Shown: piece by piece, positions 1 to 8,109 of the stretch
How positions within the stretch are numbered: position 1 is the first letter of the stretch
Layout of the letters: every line of letters begins with the position of its first letter
IMG/VR virus record: IMGVR_UViG_3300007511_000150
Span: 1 to 24,178 of that record
Origin: a virus
DNA: 24,178 nucleotides
Direction: 5' to 3' (one strand)
Made by a program: the position numbers and the translations under genes
Notes under the pieces: generated by a model
The model's database searches: none
Told to the model about the DNA's origin: nothing
Seen by the model: only the letters and a program-made list of their open reading frames with translations

Positions 1-1148
1 AGATAAAGAGTGGTTGAGTCAGAAGCAGATGCATGATCTTGAATTATACTTGCAATATTTCTTGAATCAGTACTTGCAGAATCAGAAGTAATTGATAGAG
101 CCGAACCAGTAGTTAATCCGTCCATTGACATATTAATACCAATTCCAGTAGTAGCAGTATCTGCAGTAATGTCAATAACTCTTCCAGCTCCGGCAATCGT
201 TCCTGTGGAAGTCAAATCTATCATTTTACCAGTAGTTAATCCGTCCATTGACATATTAATACCAGTTCCAGTAGTAGCAGCATCTGCAGTAATATCTACA
301 ACTTTTCCTGTCATTACACCTGCATGAGAAACTTCTACTGTTGTTCCAGAAGTACCAACTGCAGCGATTTTTGCAACATTTGTAGTTGTTTGTTCTGAAT
401 CTATTTCAAGAGAATATCCACCAGCTGCAAGATTAGTATCAATAAATAATCCCCTACCCGCATCTGCTTGTAATGTCATTGCAGTTGCACCAGTTGCCAA
501 TGCATGATTTTGAATAATTGTTGCTAAACTTCTTGTTGCAGTAGAAGAAGAATCAGAATCTATATAAATTCCAGATCCAGTAGTAAGAGCATCTGCAGTA
601 ATATCAATTACCTTTCCTGTAGTTACTGCATCTGCAGTAATATCGACAACATCAGCAGTTGTTTGACTTGCATTAACATCTACGGCAATCTGATCTACAT
701 CTAATCCTGTAAGAGTAATTGCTGGTTTTCCTGAATCGGCCTTTTGTGTTATAGTTGCATGACCTGTGAAAGTATTAGCCCATAACATTGTGGTATTACC
801 CAAATCAAAAGAAACATTAGCATTTGGTATGAAACTTGAATTAATATCTGCAGTAAATGTTACTTGATCCGCATCAGCATCACCGAATACAAGATTTCCG
901 CTAATAGTTGTGTCGCCGTCAACTACTACATTTCCGTGTACTGTTAAATTTTCACCAATTACAACCGATTTACTTACGCCTACTCCACCAGCGGTGATAA
1001 TAGAACCAGTAGTATTACTAGTAGAATTAGTAGTATCTAATGTTTTGATGATATTATTCATACCATCTGATTGAGTCATTACTATGACTTCATTGGTTTT
1101 GACCCTCCATTGATCAAAGGTATCCGTTAAAGCGACATTAGCGGTCAT
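1..1148 (-). CDS. Repetitive tail fibre protein, N-terminal 382 codons (partial)
   Basis: The reading frame starts at 1148 and is open to the left edge, so the C-terminus is missing. The N-terminus (TANVALTDTFDQWRVKTNEV) is the attachment-end pattern of many marine phage tail fibres. Next comes a hinge-like stretch (GGVGVSKSVVIGENLTVHGN, VVVDGDTTISGNLVFGD) and SFDLGNTTMLWAN at ~110-125, also typical of such fibres. From ~170 the protein is a shaft of repeats built on DITADAxTTGxGI, with GINMSMDGLTTG present twice. This suggests a beta-rich, probably trimeric, shaft. AGGAG at 1157-1161, 8 bases before the ATG, overlaps the stop of the 77-aa gene and fixes the start. Its likely role is host recognition. 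The receptor-binding tip lies outside the window. Confidence 0.8.
   Translation of the reverse strand, partial: MTANVALTDTFDQWRVKTNEVIVMTQSDGMNNIIKTLDTTNSTSNTTGSIITAGGVGVSKSVVIGENLTVHGNVVVDGDTTISGNLVFGDADADQVTFTADINSSFIPNANVSFDLGNTTMLWANTFTGHATITQKADSGKPAITLTGLDVDQIAVDVNASQTTADVVDITADAVTTGKVIDITADALTTGSGIYIDSDSSSTATRSLATIIQNHALATGATAMTLQADAGRGLFIDTNLAAGGYSLEIDSEQTTTNVAKIAAVGTSGTTVEVSHAGVMTGKVVDITADAATTGTGINMSMDGLTTGKMIDLTSTGTIAGAGRVIDITADTATTGIGINMSMDGLTTGSALSITSDSASTDSRNIASIIQDHASASDSTTLY
106..303 (-). repeat. Direct repeat in the tail fibre shaft (123-base period)
   Basis: Bases 106-180 and 229-303 are near-identical copies of about 75 bases, offset by 123 bases (41 codons), with five differences by my count. 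Both encode DITADxxTTGxGINMSMDGL and the following TTG. The repeat is in frame, so copy number changes would lengthen or shorten the shaft without breaking the gene. A longer-range repeat, offset 471 bases (157 codons), links the IIQDHA segment near 31-50 and the IIQNHA segment near 502-521. Confidence 0.85.
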
Positions 1149-1159
1149 TTATCATACTC

Positions 1160-1393
1160 CTATTTGTGAATTAATTCTTTTAAAAGTAGTTTAATTTCAA
1201 TCATTTCTTCTTGAACTACAATAAGTTTTTCAACTTGTTCCTTCAAACTATTTATATCGTTTTGTTGTCTCAAGAAATAAGCCTTTTCTCTTCTATGCCG
1301 TTGTAATGCATTGTAATCAGCATTCAACAATGCTTTGGAATGTAAATCCCTTACATAGCTAGGATCTTCTGTTTGTATTAATTGACTACTCAT
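1160..1393 (-). CDS. Small coiled-coil protein (77 aa), conserved-looking phage protein of unknown function
   Basis: The N-terminal half contains EDPSYVRDLHSKALLNADYN then ALQRHRREK. I know this 'V-R-D-x-x-S-K-A-L-L-N-x-D-x-x-A-L' pattern from small unnamed proteins of T4-like marine phages. The C-terminal half (from ~40) is a heptad-like helix, with NSLKEQVEKLIVVQEEMIEI followed by KLLLKELIHK, and probably forms a coiled coil. It sits between the DUF4815-type gene and the tail fibre gene, so a chaperone or connector for the fibre is possible; that is inference. It has no Shine-Dalgarno sequence, only an AT-only stretch before the ATG. A late promoter octamer lies inside the gene, and its stop codon overlaps the ribosome site of the fibre gene. 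Confidence 0.75.
   Translation of the reverse strand: MSSQLIQTEDPSYVRDLHSKALLNADYNALQRHRREKAYFLRQQNDINSLKEQVEKLIVVQEEMIEIKLLLKELIHK
1249..1256 (-). promoter_or_regulatory. T4-type late promoter octamer inside the 77-aa gene
   Basis: A third exact TATAAATA on the coding strand lies within codons for D-I-N-S of the 77-aa gene, about 100 bases before the tail fibre start at 1148. It would give the fibre gene its own late transcript with a leader of about 95 bases and a good ribosome site. Because it lies in coding sequence a chance match cannot be excluded, but the only other exact octamer I found outside these coding-strand sites is a single antisense copy. Confidence 0.5.
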
Positions 1394-1402
1394 ATTATTA
1401 TA

Positions 1403-1410
1403 TATTTATA
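1403..1410 (-). promoter_or_regulatory. T4-type late promoter octamer before the 77-aa gene
   Basis: An exact TATAAATA on the minus strand sits in the 19-base gap between the stop of the DUF4815-type gene and the ATG at 1393. Only 9 bases separate it from that ATG. T4-type late transcripts start about 6 bases past the octamer, so the leader would be only a few bases long. It may therefore drive the 77-aa gene as a near-leaderless message, or serve mainly the tail fibre gene. Confidence 0.6.
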
Positions 1411-1412
1411 TG

Positions 1413-4400
1413 TTAATCTAAGGCGATTGCTCTCATGTCCCTAACCCTTGGCATATCCCAATAATTGTTTGCCACCAGAGCTATTTTTACTGCAAAAGTT
1501 TTAAATGTTTCATACCTTATATTATTTGATGTATATGCTGTAGTTTCTCCTGAAGTTTTATAGATAAATTCTTGAATATCATCTTTACCTTTAGAAATTC
1601 TACCAGCAGATGTTTCTTGAGACATTAATGTATAATTTTTTAAATCGAAATCATCAGGATCATCTACATTCTTAACTTTATAATAGACATGAACATCAGT
1701 TCCTTTGGGTTTATATGCATTTATTATCAATTTTAAATCTGATGCATCAAATCCATCTTTCAACGAAACTCTTCTTGAAACATATTTTGATTTTATAGGT
1801 CCACCAGATGACCTTTCTTCACCAGTACATACAACTGCTGCATTTATTGAACCAGTTGGATTTCCAGCACTTATGGAAGAATTAGAAATAGCTACTGTAG
1901 GATTTTGTGTATATCCTGAACCTGAAGTATATACTATAACATTTGAAACATAACCATTTGCCACTAATACTGTCATTTTAGTATTACTTGCGGTCTTTCC
2001 TGTTACAGCATTTAATTGTGCATTTGGATTAGCCCAAATCAAAACGGCATTAGCAAATCCACCAGAACCAGTAGTTGGTGTGGTTTTATTATTTGCATTT
2101 GTTTTAATTGTAACAGAAGATACGTTTTTACTTGTGTTTCCTTCTAAATGAATAACTGATGTTACAATACCATATATTCCACTATTATTTGCATTCACAT
2201 CAGATGCGCAGTTTGCCATTACTGCCTCACCAACTACAAATGCACCAGGATTACTACCATCTACAGTATAACCACCATTTGCACTTGAAATTGTTGTTGA
2301 ATTGGAATTACAATTCATAGTAACAGCAACATGAACATTTAAAGTTGCACCATTAGATGTTCCGCCACCAGATAAAGTTGCAGTATATGCTTGTGGCATT
2401 ACATTTCCATATCCTGACCCTTTAGTTGATATGGAAATGTCTGAATTAGAAAGACCACCATTATCAATTAAATTTTCAATAGAAATTACATTCAAACGAT
2501 CCAAATCTATTACAGGAGAAACATGAGAATTAGATGAAGTCATTTCAGCCCGAACTCTAAATGTTCCATTTGTTGTATTAATGATTCTCTTCTGAACTAC
2601 ATATTCATAATTTTGATCTGGACTGATTTTAACATAATCTGCAGAACTCTCATTACCATCACCCAAAGTAAAAGTTGAATTTGACGCTGCAATTTTATAT
2701 TGAATTTCAGTATCACTAAATTCAATATGTGAAGTACTAATTCTAGCTTTATCAATTAACGTATTTGCTGTATTACCAATAGCAGAATTTGCATGAGTTT
2801 GTAATTTGGCAAAATTAGTATTTCCTCCTGTTCCTACAGTAAAATCTGCCCGCTTCATATTGAACATTAAATACTTATCAGGTTGAGCTTCCCAAATACC
2901 AGAATTTTGTGGTTTATAATAATTACCAACATAAACAGGTTTAGAAATTTTTCTTGTTGTTCCAGTAACAGATTGACCTTCTTCCGCAAGATGTAAAATA
3001 TAATCCTTACTATTTGTAGACACTACTAATGCATACTCATCAGGAGTCAAATATACAGGAGAATCAAATGTAAATGTTGTAGCAGTATTTGAATCTTGAG
3101 TATTTGCTGTTGCATTAACATTAATTGAATCTGGATTTATTGTAACTTCTGAAAAAGGTAAAATTTTTGAAGCACTTGGAAATCCATTAACAATTGGTCT
3201 TATCTGAACATTAACAGGAATAAGAGAATCTTTGGCAGAGAAATATAAAGTTACACTTCTTAGAAATAGACCCTTTGGAAAACTATTAGGATCTACATGA
3301 AATGTTTGACATAATGGATTTATCCATCCTGTTTTTTCAGTTTGTCTTGAAGTAGTATCAGTAACAATAGCTTCAGAATCTACCAATTCTCTACGATTAT
3401 ACAATTCCCTTGTAGAGATAACCATTTGTTCTCTATTTTGTAACAATCCCTTTGCTGGCCACATAGTTTCTGCAGTTGTAATTGTTGCATCAACATTATT
3501 AAGGGCACTATCAGTAATTCTAAATAATTTATTTCCAGTTCTCCATGTTGCATCATCAATATAAATTTCTCCTGCTACTTGACCATGTTGATCTGTCTGC
3601 ATGATACCATTAGATATACTAATATCTCCTTTTGATACAGTAGATATATTTGCAGTCGCTAAACTATCCACTCCTTGTACAGTATTTGCTACTGTAAATA
3701 CGTGAGTGGCATCACCAATATTTCCAGTAAAAATTTCTCTTTTGCCTTCTGGAAGAGAATTTGCTGAACCATATGGTGAACTATCAGTTGCCGAAATATT
3801 ACCAGTTAAATTTGAAATGTGAAGTGTGGCTGCATTACTAACTGTATTAGATGCAATCATAATTGTACCCCAATTATTTGCACCATCTTTAATAGTTTCA
3901 CCAACTGTAAAATTTCCATTAGCAGCAATTAATGTTAATTTTGTTGCTGGTCTTACTATAGCCGAAACATCTGTTTCACTAAACCACACATAAACATTAC
4001 TAAGTGGTTGAAGTCCTTTAGCAGCAAACTGTATAGTTTGTCCTCTTACATACGGAACTACTGTAGTATCAACTACTTTATTTCCAACGCCTCTCTTAAT
4101 TGATTCAGGAGGATTATCTGCACTAATTCCAACTCTCGATTTAGAACTTTCTAACTCTGAAGTACTTCTATTAGACTTAGTAGTTTTTCCTTTAACTTCT
4201 ACACCAGCTTCCGCAGTTTCTGTTAATTGTTTTCCTGTCCAATTAGTACTCCAATCATCATATTGTGTACCAAATCCCTTTCTTCCTGTTTCAGGGCTTA
4301 ATACCCAATTATCATTTTGACCTTCAAGATTTGTAGTAACATCTGGCCGTTTTTCTTGAGTAAACCAAGTATCTGAAGATGGAGTTAATGATACGTGTCC

Positions 4401-7400
4401 AAGAAAATTTACAATATTAAATGGATTAATTGCAGTACTAGAACTTCTAAAAGGTTGTTCGATAAAATTTACATCAGTATATGGAAGAGTAACTAGATCT
4501 CCCGTTTTTGTAACATTATTACTATATGTTGAATTATATGTAAATCTATGATTATCATAACGGAATCCAGGCCTCATTTCTTTTGTTGCATATTCAACTG
4601 AAATATTATAATCATCATTCATAACATCACCAACTGAATGACCCGCAAAAGAATCAATTAACATTCCATTCTTAAACGCCGCACCTCTTGGATTAAATAA
4701 TGAATCTTGAGCTGCACCAGAAGTAAAATCTCTTGCTGCCGTTTCTTTCTCTAATATTGTTAAAGAAGTATAATATTCTAATCTTTCAATTCTCTTTTCC
4801 AATTTACCAATATCCCTCATTGTGAAACGCTTATTATCAATATACTTTGTAGTAATATCAGAGAGATTAAATGTGTATGCAGGAATATTCAAGACATAGA
4901 GTGTCATTGAATCTTCATCATCAGAAGGTGGAACAGGATTCAGTCCTGACTCCCCTCTAAGAACTTTAAATTTTCGGTCTTTCGTAAGTGCAATCTTATC
5001 TATTCTAGACAAATAATAACTAAAATTTGCATCTAAAGATCCATCTGGATCTGGAATTGCATTTGGTTCTATTGCAGCAGTATTTGCATATAATTCATTA
5101 CTTTCATTTTCTCTTCTAGGTCTAAAATCAATACAATCTCTCAAAGAAAATGTTTCACCACTTGTTGGGCTAGTAAATTCTGGTATTTTTCCATAATCAA
5201 AAGTCAAAGTACTGGATGCATCTTTTTGATTATATGATCCAGAAGTTGGGTATGAATCTACTGAATGATAACCTACTCCACCATCCCAATTAAAATAATC
5301 AACTACAACCATAATCTTTCCGGCGGGCCCAGCATAACCAGGCTTTAATTTTATTTTTGCGTGATCATAGAAATTATCTTTTTGTCCTGTATCAAATTCG
5401 TATCTATGAGTAATATCATTAGCAGAAGCAGTCATCGCTATATTTGATACTTCAATAAATGGTTGACCAGAATCTACAACTTTTACTAAATTAAATGCAT
5501 CTGAGACAGGAATAGTATCTGTTAGATTTTGCTCTTGATTCGGTGTAGAAAAATAAAATTGTCCACTAGTCACATCAGATACAGGCGCATAAGGAGTACT
5601 AGTTCCATTAGCAGTAAAATGTGATCCATTACCACTTACCAATGTTTTAGTTCTAGGTCCTGGTTCTTTCTTTACAGACGAACTTTCTACAGTATAAATT
5701 ACATCAGCGACAAATGCAACATTAGTATTACAATTAATTTCTACTGTTCCTCTGTCATTACTAACTACTACTGGTCTAATCTTGGCTCCTGCATTGTTTA
5801 GTGCACCAAGATCTAAATAATCTCCAACTGCCATTACTCGTGCTATACTAGCAGAAGCATTTGGAAGAGTAGTACCAGAGGCTACGGCATTTACAAATGT
5901 CTGTGCGGAACTTGTATTGGTCTTAACCATTACAATGAAATTTTCTTTTGCGTTCGTTTCAGATAATGTTCCACCTCCAGGCATAAATCTATAATTCGGA
6001 TTAGAAAGAGTGAGTGATAATTTTCCAGAAGAATCAGAAGTTAATGCCTTCTCAACAAACTTCATTGAATAACTAACAGTATTTCCTGTTCCTGCAGTTT
6101 CTTTTACTGGGCTTTGAGGTAATGAATAAACCAAAGAATTTAAATCAGTACTTCTTAATTGTGTATTACCAGAAGTAGAACTATTAAATTTTCCTGAATC
6201 TGAGATATCTGCATATGAATTTATAGTAGGGGGAGCTCCCAATGCAGCAACTAACATAGTTTCTACATCTTTGATCTTAAAATCTATTTCATATGTAGTA
6301 TTTGCGATTGATGCTTGAGTCAATACAGTATTACATACAACATAGTGACCAGTTGAATTGGAATAATAATCATCAATAAGTCTTACATCACTAGTAACAT
6401 CAATACCACTTGTTGTATTGACTGTAATACTTGCACCATCATAAGCATTGTTCACATAAGATGTTGTTGCTGTTGCCAATCGAACAATTCTAGTATTTGC
6501 CATTGCTCCGCCAACAGTTCCAGTAACATTATTTGAAGTTTTAACATCCCAAAGATACATTCTATAATTTGAATGATTTGTATCTGGTGATGATGTATTT
6601 CCAGATTTCTCATCCCAATCCATACTACGAACTCTTGCTGTTCCTGCAAGAGTAGATTGATACTGTGCATTACTAGCCAAATTTACAGATGCTTTTCTAA
6701 CTGAATGTAGATCTACTATTTGATGAGATCCAATATCAAATAAACTATTAACTCCATCAACTATAACATAATTTCCAATTTCTGTACTAATACTATAATC
6801 TGTTACACTTTCGGTATCTCTTCCTTTATCCATATCAATATATTGTGTTGCGATACTTTCATACTCATAACCCTTTACATAGGCTTTACCAGGATCTAAA
6901 CCAGCAGAAATTTCTGATTCATTATAGATTTTAGCTCCTTCTATTTGAGCGGAAAGAGCAGTTTGAACAGTTAATCTTGTATTGTTTGAAATTGCTGTAA
7001 TTTGAGAAGTAGTTGTATTTGAACCAAGATAAATGTAATCTCCAACATCTAATTCTGTAATAAATAATGTATTATTTCCAAATACAGAAGTTCCGGCAGC
7101 TCCTGCATTTGCAGTAGTACCCGATATTCCTCTATGTGCTTTTAAATCTAGATTAAATGGTGTTATTGTATAATCACCAGATTCATCATACGTTCTTCTT
7201 GCTAAAGTTTTTCCAAGTTCACCATAAGTAGGGTATTTAATTTCTTGTTGTTTTACACCATCTTGAACTTTCAACAATTGAATAAAATTTTCATCTGCTA
7301 ATTGTTCTACTGGATCAGTAGCAGTTATTTCTTTTGTTGATAATGCAAGTTCAACTTTATATCTTGTTCCCCCCGGAGCAGCATAGTTATATGAACCTGA

Positions 7401-8072
7401 GGCAGGATCAAGTAAAGTAGAATCATCATCATTTGTTTTAATAGTTTCAGTAATTTGTAATCCAACTCGACCAGAAGGAGTTCCTGAATATGCATTAAAT
7501 ACTACAGTATTTGCTTCGTTGAATACAAAAAACCCACCAACAAAAAATACACCAGAATCAATACTAACTACAGAACCATTTCCTACCGCATTAGATATTC
7601 CAGAAGGACCAGCCACACTAACAACTGTGGCTTGAGTTGATCCCCCCTCTATGACAATTGTTTCTCCATCCGAAAATGTATTTGCTGATAAAGGATGAAA
7701 CATTAATGTAGGTTGTGTATTAGTTGTAGCTGCCTGCGATGCCACAACTCTACCCCTAGAATTAGATGTTTCTCCCGTAACAGTTACACCCGAAAATGCA
7801 GCGGCGTTAATATTAACCCCCCCGTACTGGGTTTCCAGTTTAAGAGACTTAACTTTTGTATCTAAAGTTAAATCAGCTCCAAGAACTTTACTTCCGTCCT
7901 TGAACATATGTTTACCATATCTTTCAATTTGTTTTTGAAGTATGGTTTGAAGCTGTGTTACCTCTCTTGCTTGTACCGCATATCCTGGTCTAAAGAGTAT
8001 TCTATAATACCCCTTAGACTCGGCATAATCATCATAATACGGTGTTACATTGAAATTTGTAGAAAGTGGCAT
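1413..8072 (-). CDS. Giant DUF4815-type virion structural protein (2219 aa)
   Basis: The N-terminus matches the DUF4815 pattern seen in many marine tailed phages: NFNVTPYYDDYAESKGYYRI, then LFRPGYAVQAREVTQLQTIL, then QIERYGKHMFKDGS (residues ~6-62). Other blocks I associate with this family are FTMRDIGKLEKRIERLEYYT (~1085-1110), CQTFHVDPNSFPKGLFLRSV then VNVQIRPIVNGFPSA (~1585-1640), and a C-terminal region from YVSRRVSLKDGFDASDLKLI to VRDMRAIALD. Between them are beta-rich segments including GETI-type and Gly-Tyr modules (for example GSGYGN, GSGYTQNPTVAIS). No membrane segment or catalytic motif is evident. AGGGA lies about 8 bases before the ATG. It follows gp8 by 37 bases, where T4 would have gp9 and gp10, so a peripheral baseplate or fibre-attachment role is likely but inferred. 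The N-terminal part contains a G7 and two G6 runs. Confidence 0.85.
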   Translation of the reverse strand: MPLSTNFNVTPYYDDYAESKGYYRILFRPGYAVQAREVTQLQTILQKQIERYGKHMFKDGSKVLGADLTLDTKVKSLKLETQYGGVNINAAAFSGVTVTGETSNSRGRVVASQAATTNTQPTLMFHPLSANTFSDGETIVIEGGSTQATVVSVAGPSGISNAVGNGSVVSIDSGVFFVGGFFVFNEANTVVFNAYSGTPSGRVGLQITETIKTNDDDSTLLDPASGSYNYAAPGGTRYKVELALSTKEITATDPVEQLADENFIQLLKVQDGVKQQEIKYPTYGELGKTLARRTYDESGDYTITPFNLDLKAHRGISGTTANAGAAGTSVFGNNTLFITELDVGDYIYLGSNTTTSQITAISNNTRLTVQTALSAQIEGAKIYNESEISAGLDPGKAYVKGYEYESIATQYIDMDKGRDTESVTDYSISTEIGNYVIVDGVNSLFDIGSHQIVDLHSVRKASVNLASNAQYQSTLAGTARVRSMDWDEKSGNTSSPDTNHSNYRMYLWDVKTSNNVTGTVGGAMANTRIVRLATATTSYVNNAYDGASITVNTTSGIDVTSDVRLIDDYYSNSTGHYVVCNTVLTQASIANTTYEIDFKIKDVETMLVAALGAPPTINSYADISDSGKFNSSTSGNTQLRSTDLNSLVYSLPQSPVKETAGTGNTVSYSMKFVEKALTSDSSGKLSLTLSNPNYRFMPGGGTLSETNAKENFIVMVKTNTSSAQTFVNAVASGTTLPNASASIARVMAVGDYLDLGALNNAGAKIRPVVVSNDRGTVEINCNTNVAFVADVIYTVESSSVKKEPGPRTKTLVSGNGSHFTANGTSTPYAPVSDVTSGQFYFSTPNQEQNLTDTIPVSDAFNLVKVVDSGQPFIEVSNIAMTASANDITHRYEFDTGQKDNFYDHAKIKLKPGYAGPAGKIMVVVDYFNWDGGVGYHSVDSYPTSGSYNQKDASSTLTFDYGKIPEFTSPTSGETFSLRDCIDFRPRRENESNELYANTAAIEPNAIPDPDGSLDANFSYYLSRIDKIALTKDRKFKVLRGESGLNPVPPSDDEDSMTLYVLNIPAYTFNLSDITTKYIDNKRFTMRDIGKLEKRIERLEYYTSLTILEKETAARDFTSGAAQDSLFNPRGAAFKNGMLIDSFAGHSVGDVMNDDYNISVEYATKEMRPGFRYDNHRFTYNSTYSNNVTKTGDLVTLPYTDVNFIEQPFRSSSTAINPFNIVNFLGHVSLTPSSDTWFTQEKRPDVTTNLEGQNDNWVLSPETGRKGFGTQYDDWSTNWTGKQLTETAEAGVEVKGKTTKSNRSTSELESSKSRVGISADNPPESIKRGVGNKVVDTTVVPYVRGQTIQFAAKGLQPLSNVYVWFSETDVSAIVRPATKLTLIAANGNFTVGETIKDGANNWGTIMIASNTVSNAATLHISNLTGNISATDSSPYGSANSLPEGKREIFTGNIGDATHVFTVANTVQGVDSLATANISTVSKGDISISNGIMQTDQHGQVAGEIYIDDATWRTGNKLFRITDSALNNVDATITTAETMWPAKGLLQNREQMVISTRELYNRRELVDSEAIVTDTTSRQTEKTGWINPLCQTFHVDPNSFPKGLFLRSVTLYFSAKDSLIPVNVQIRPIVNGFPSASKILPFSEVTINPDSINVNATANTQDSNTATTFTFDSPVYLTPDEYALVVSTNSKDYILHLAEEGQSVTGTTRKISKPVYVGNYYKPQNSGIWEAQPDKYLMFNMKRADFTVGTGGNTNFAKLQTHANSAIGNTANTLIDKARISTSHIEFSDTEIQYKIAASNSTFTLGDGNESSADYVKISPDQNYEYVVQKRIINTTNGTFRVRAEMTSSNSHVSPVIDLDRLNVISIENLIDNGGLSNSDISISTKGSGYGNVMPQAYTATLSGGGTSNGATLNVHVAVTMNCNSNSTTISSANGGYTVDGSNPGAFVVGEAVMANCASDVNANNSGIYGIVTSVIHLEGNTSKNVSSVTIKTNANNKTTPTTGSGGFANAVLIWANPNAQLNAVTGKTASNTKMTVLVANGYVSNVIVYTSGSGYTQNPTVAISNSSISAGNPTGSINAAVVCTGEERSSGGPIKSKYVSRRVSLKDGFDASDLKLIINAYKPKGTDVHVYYKVKNVDDPDDFDLKNYTLMSQETSAGRISKGKDDIQEFIYKTSGETTAYTSNNIRYETFKTFAVKIALVANNYWDMPRVRDMRAIALD

Positions 8073-8109
8073 TCAATCTATCCCTACTTAATTGTGATTA
8101 ATACTATTA

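Noticed and set aside
106-303. Repeated blocks at the left edge as a CRISPR array
   Set aside because: Only two copies, in frame, encoding matching protein repeats in a fibre gene; no spacer-repeat pattern.
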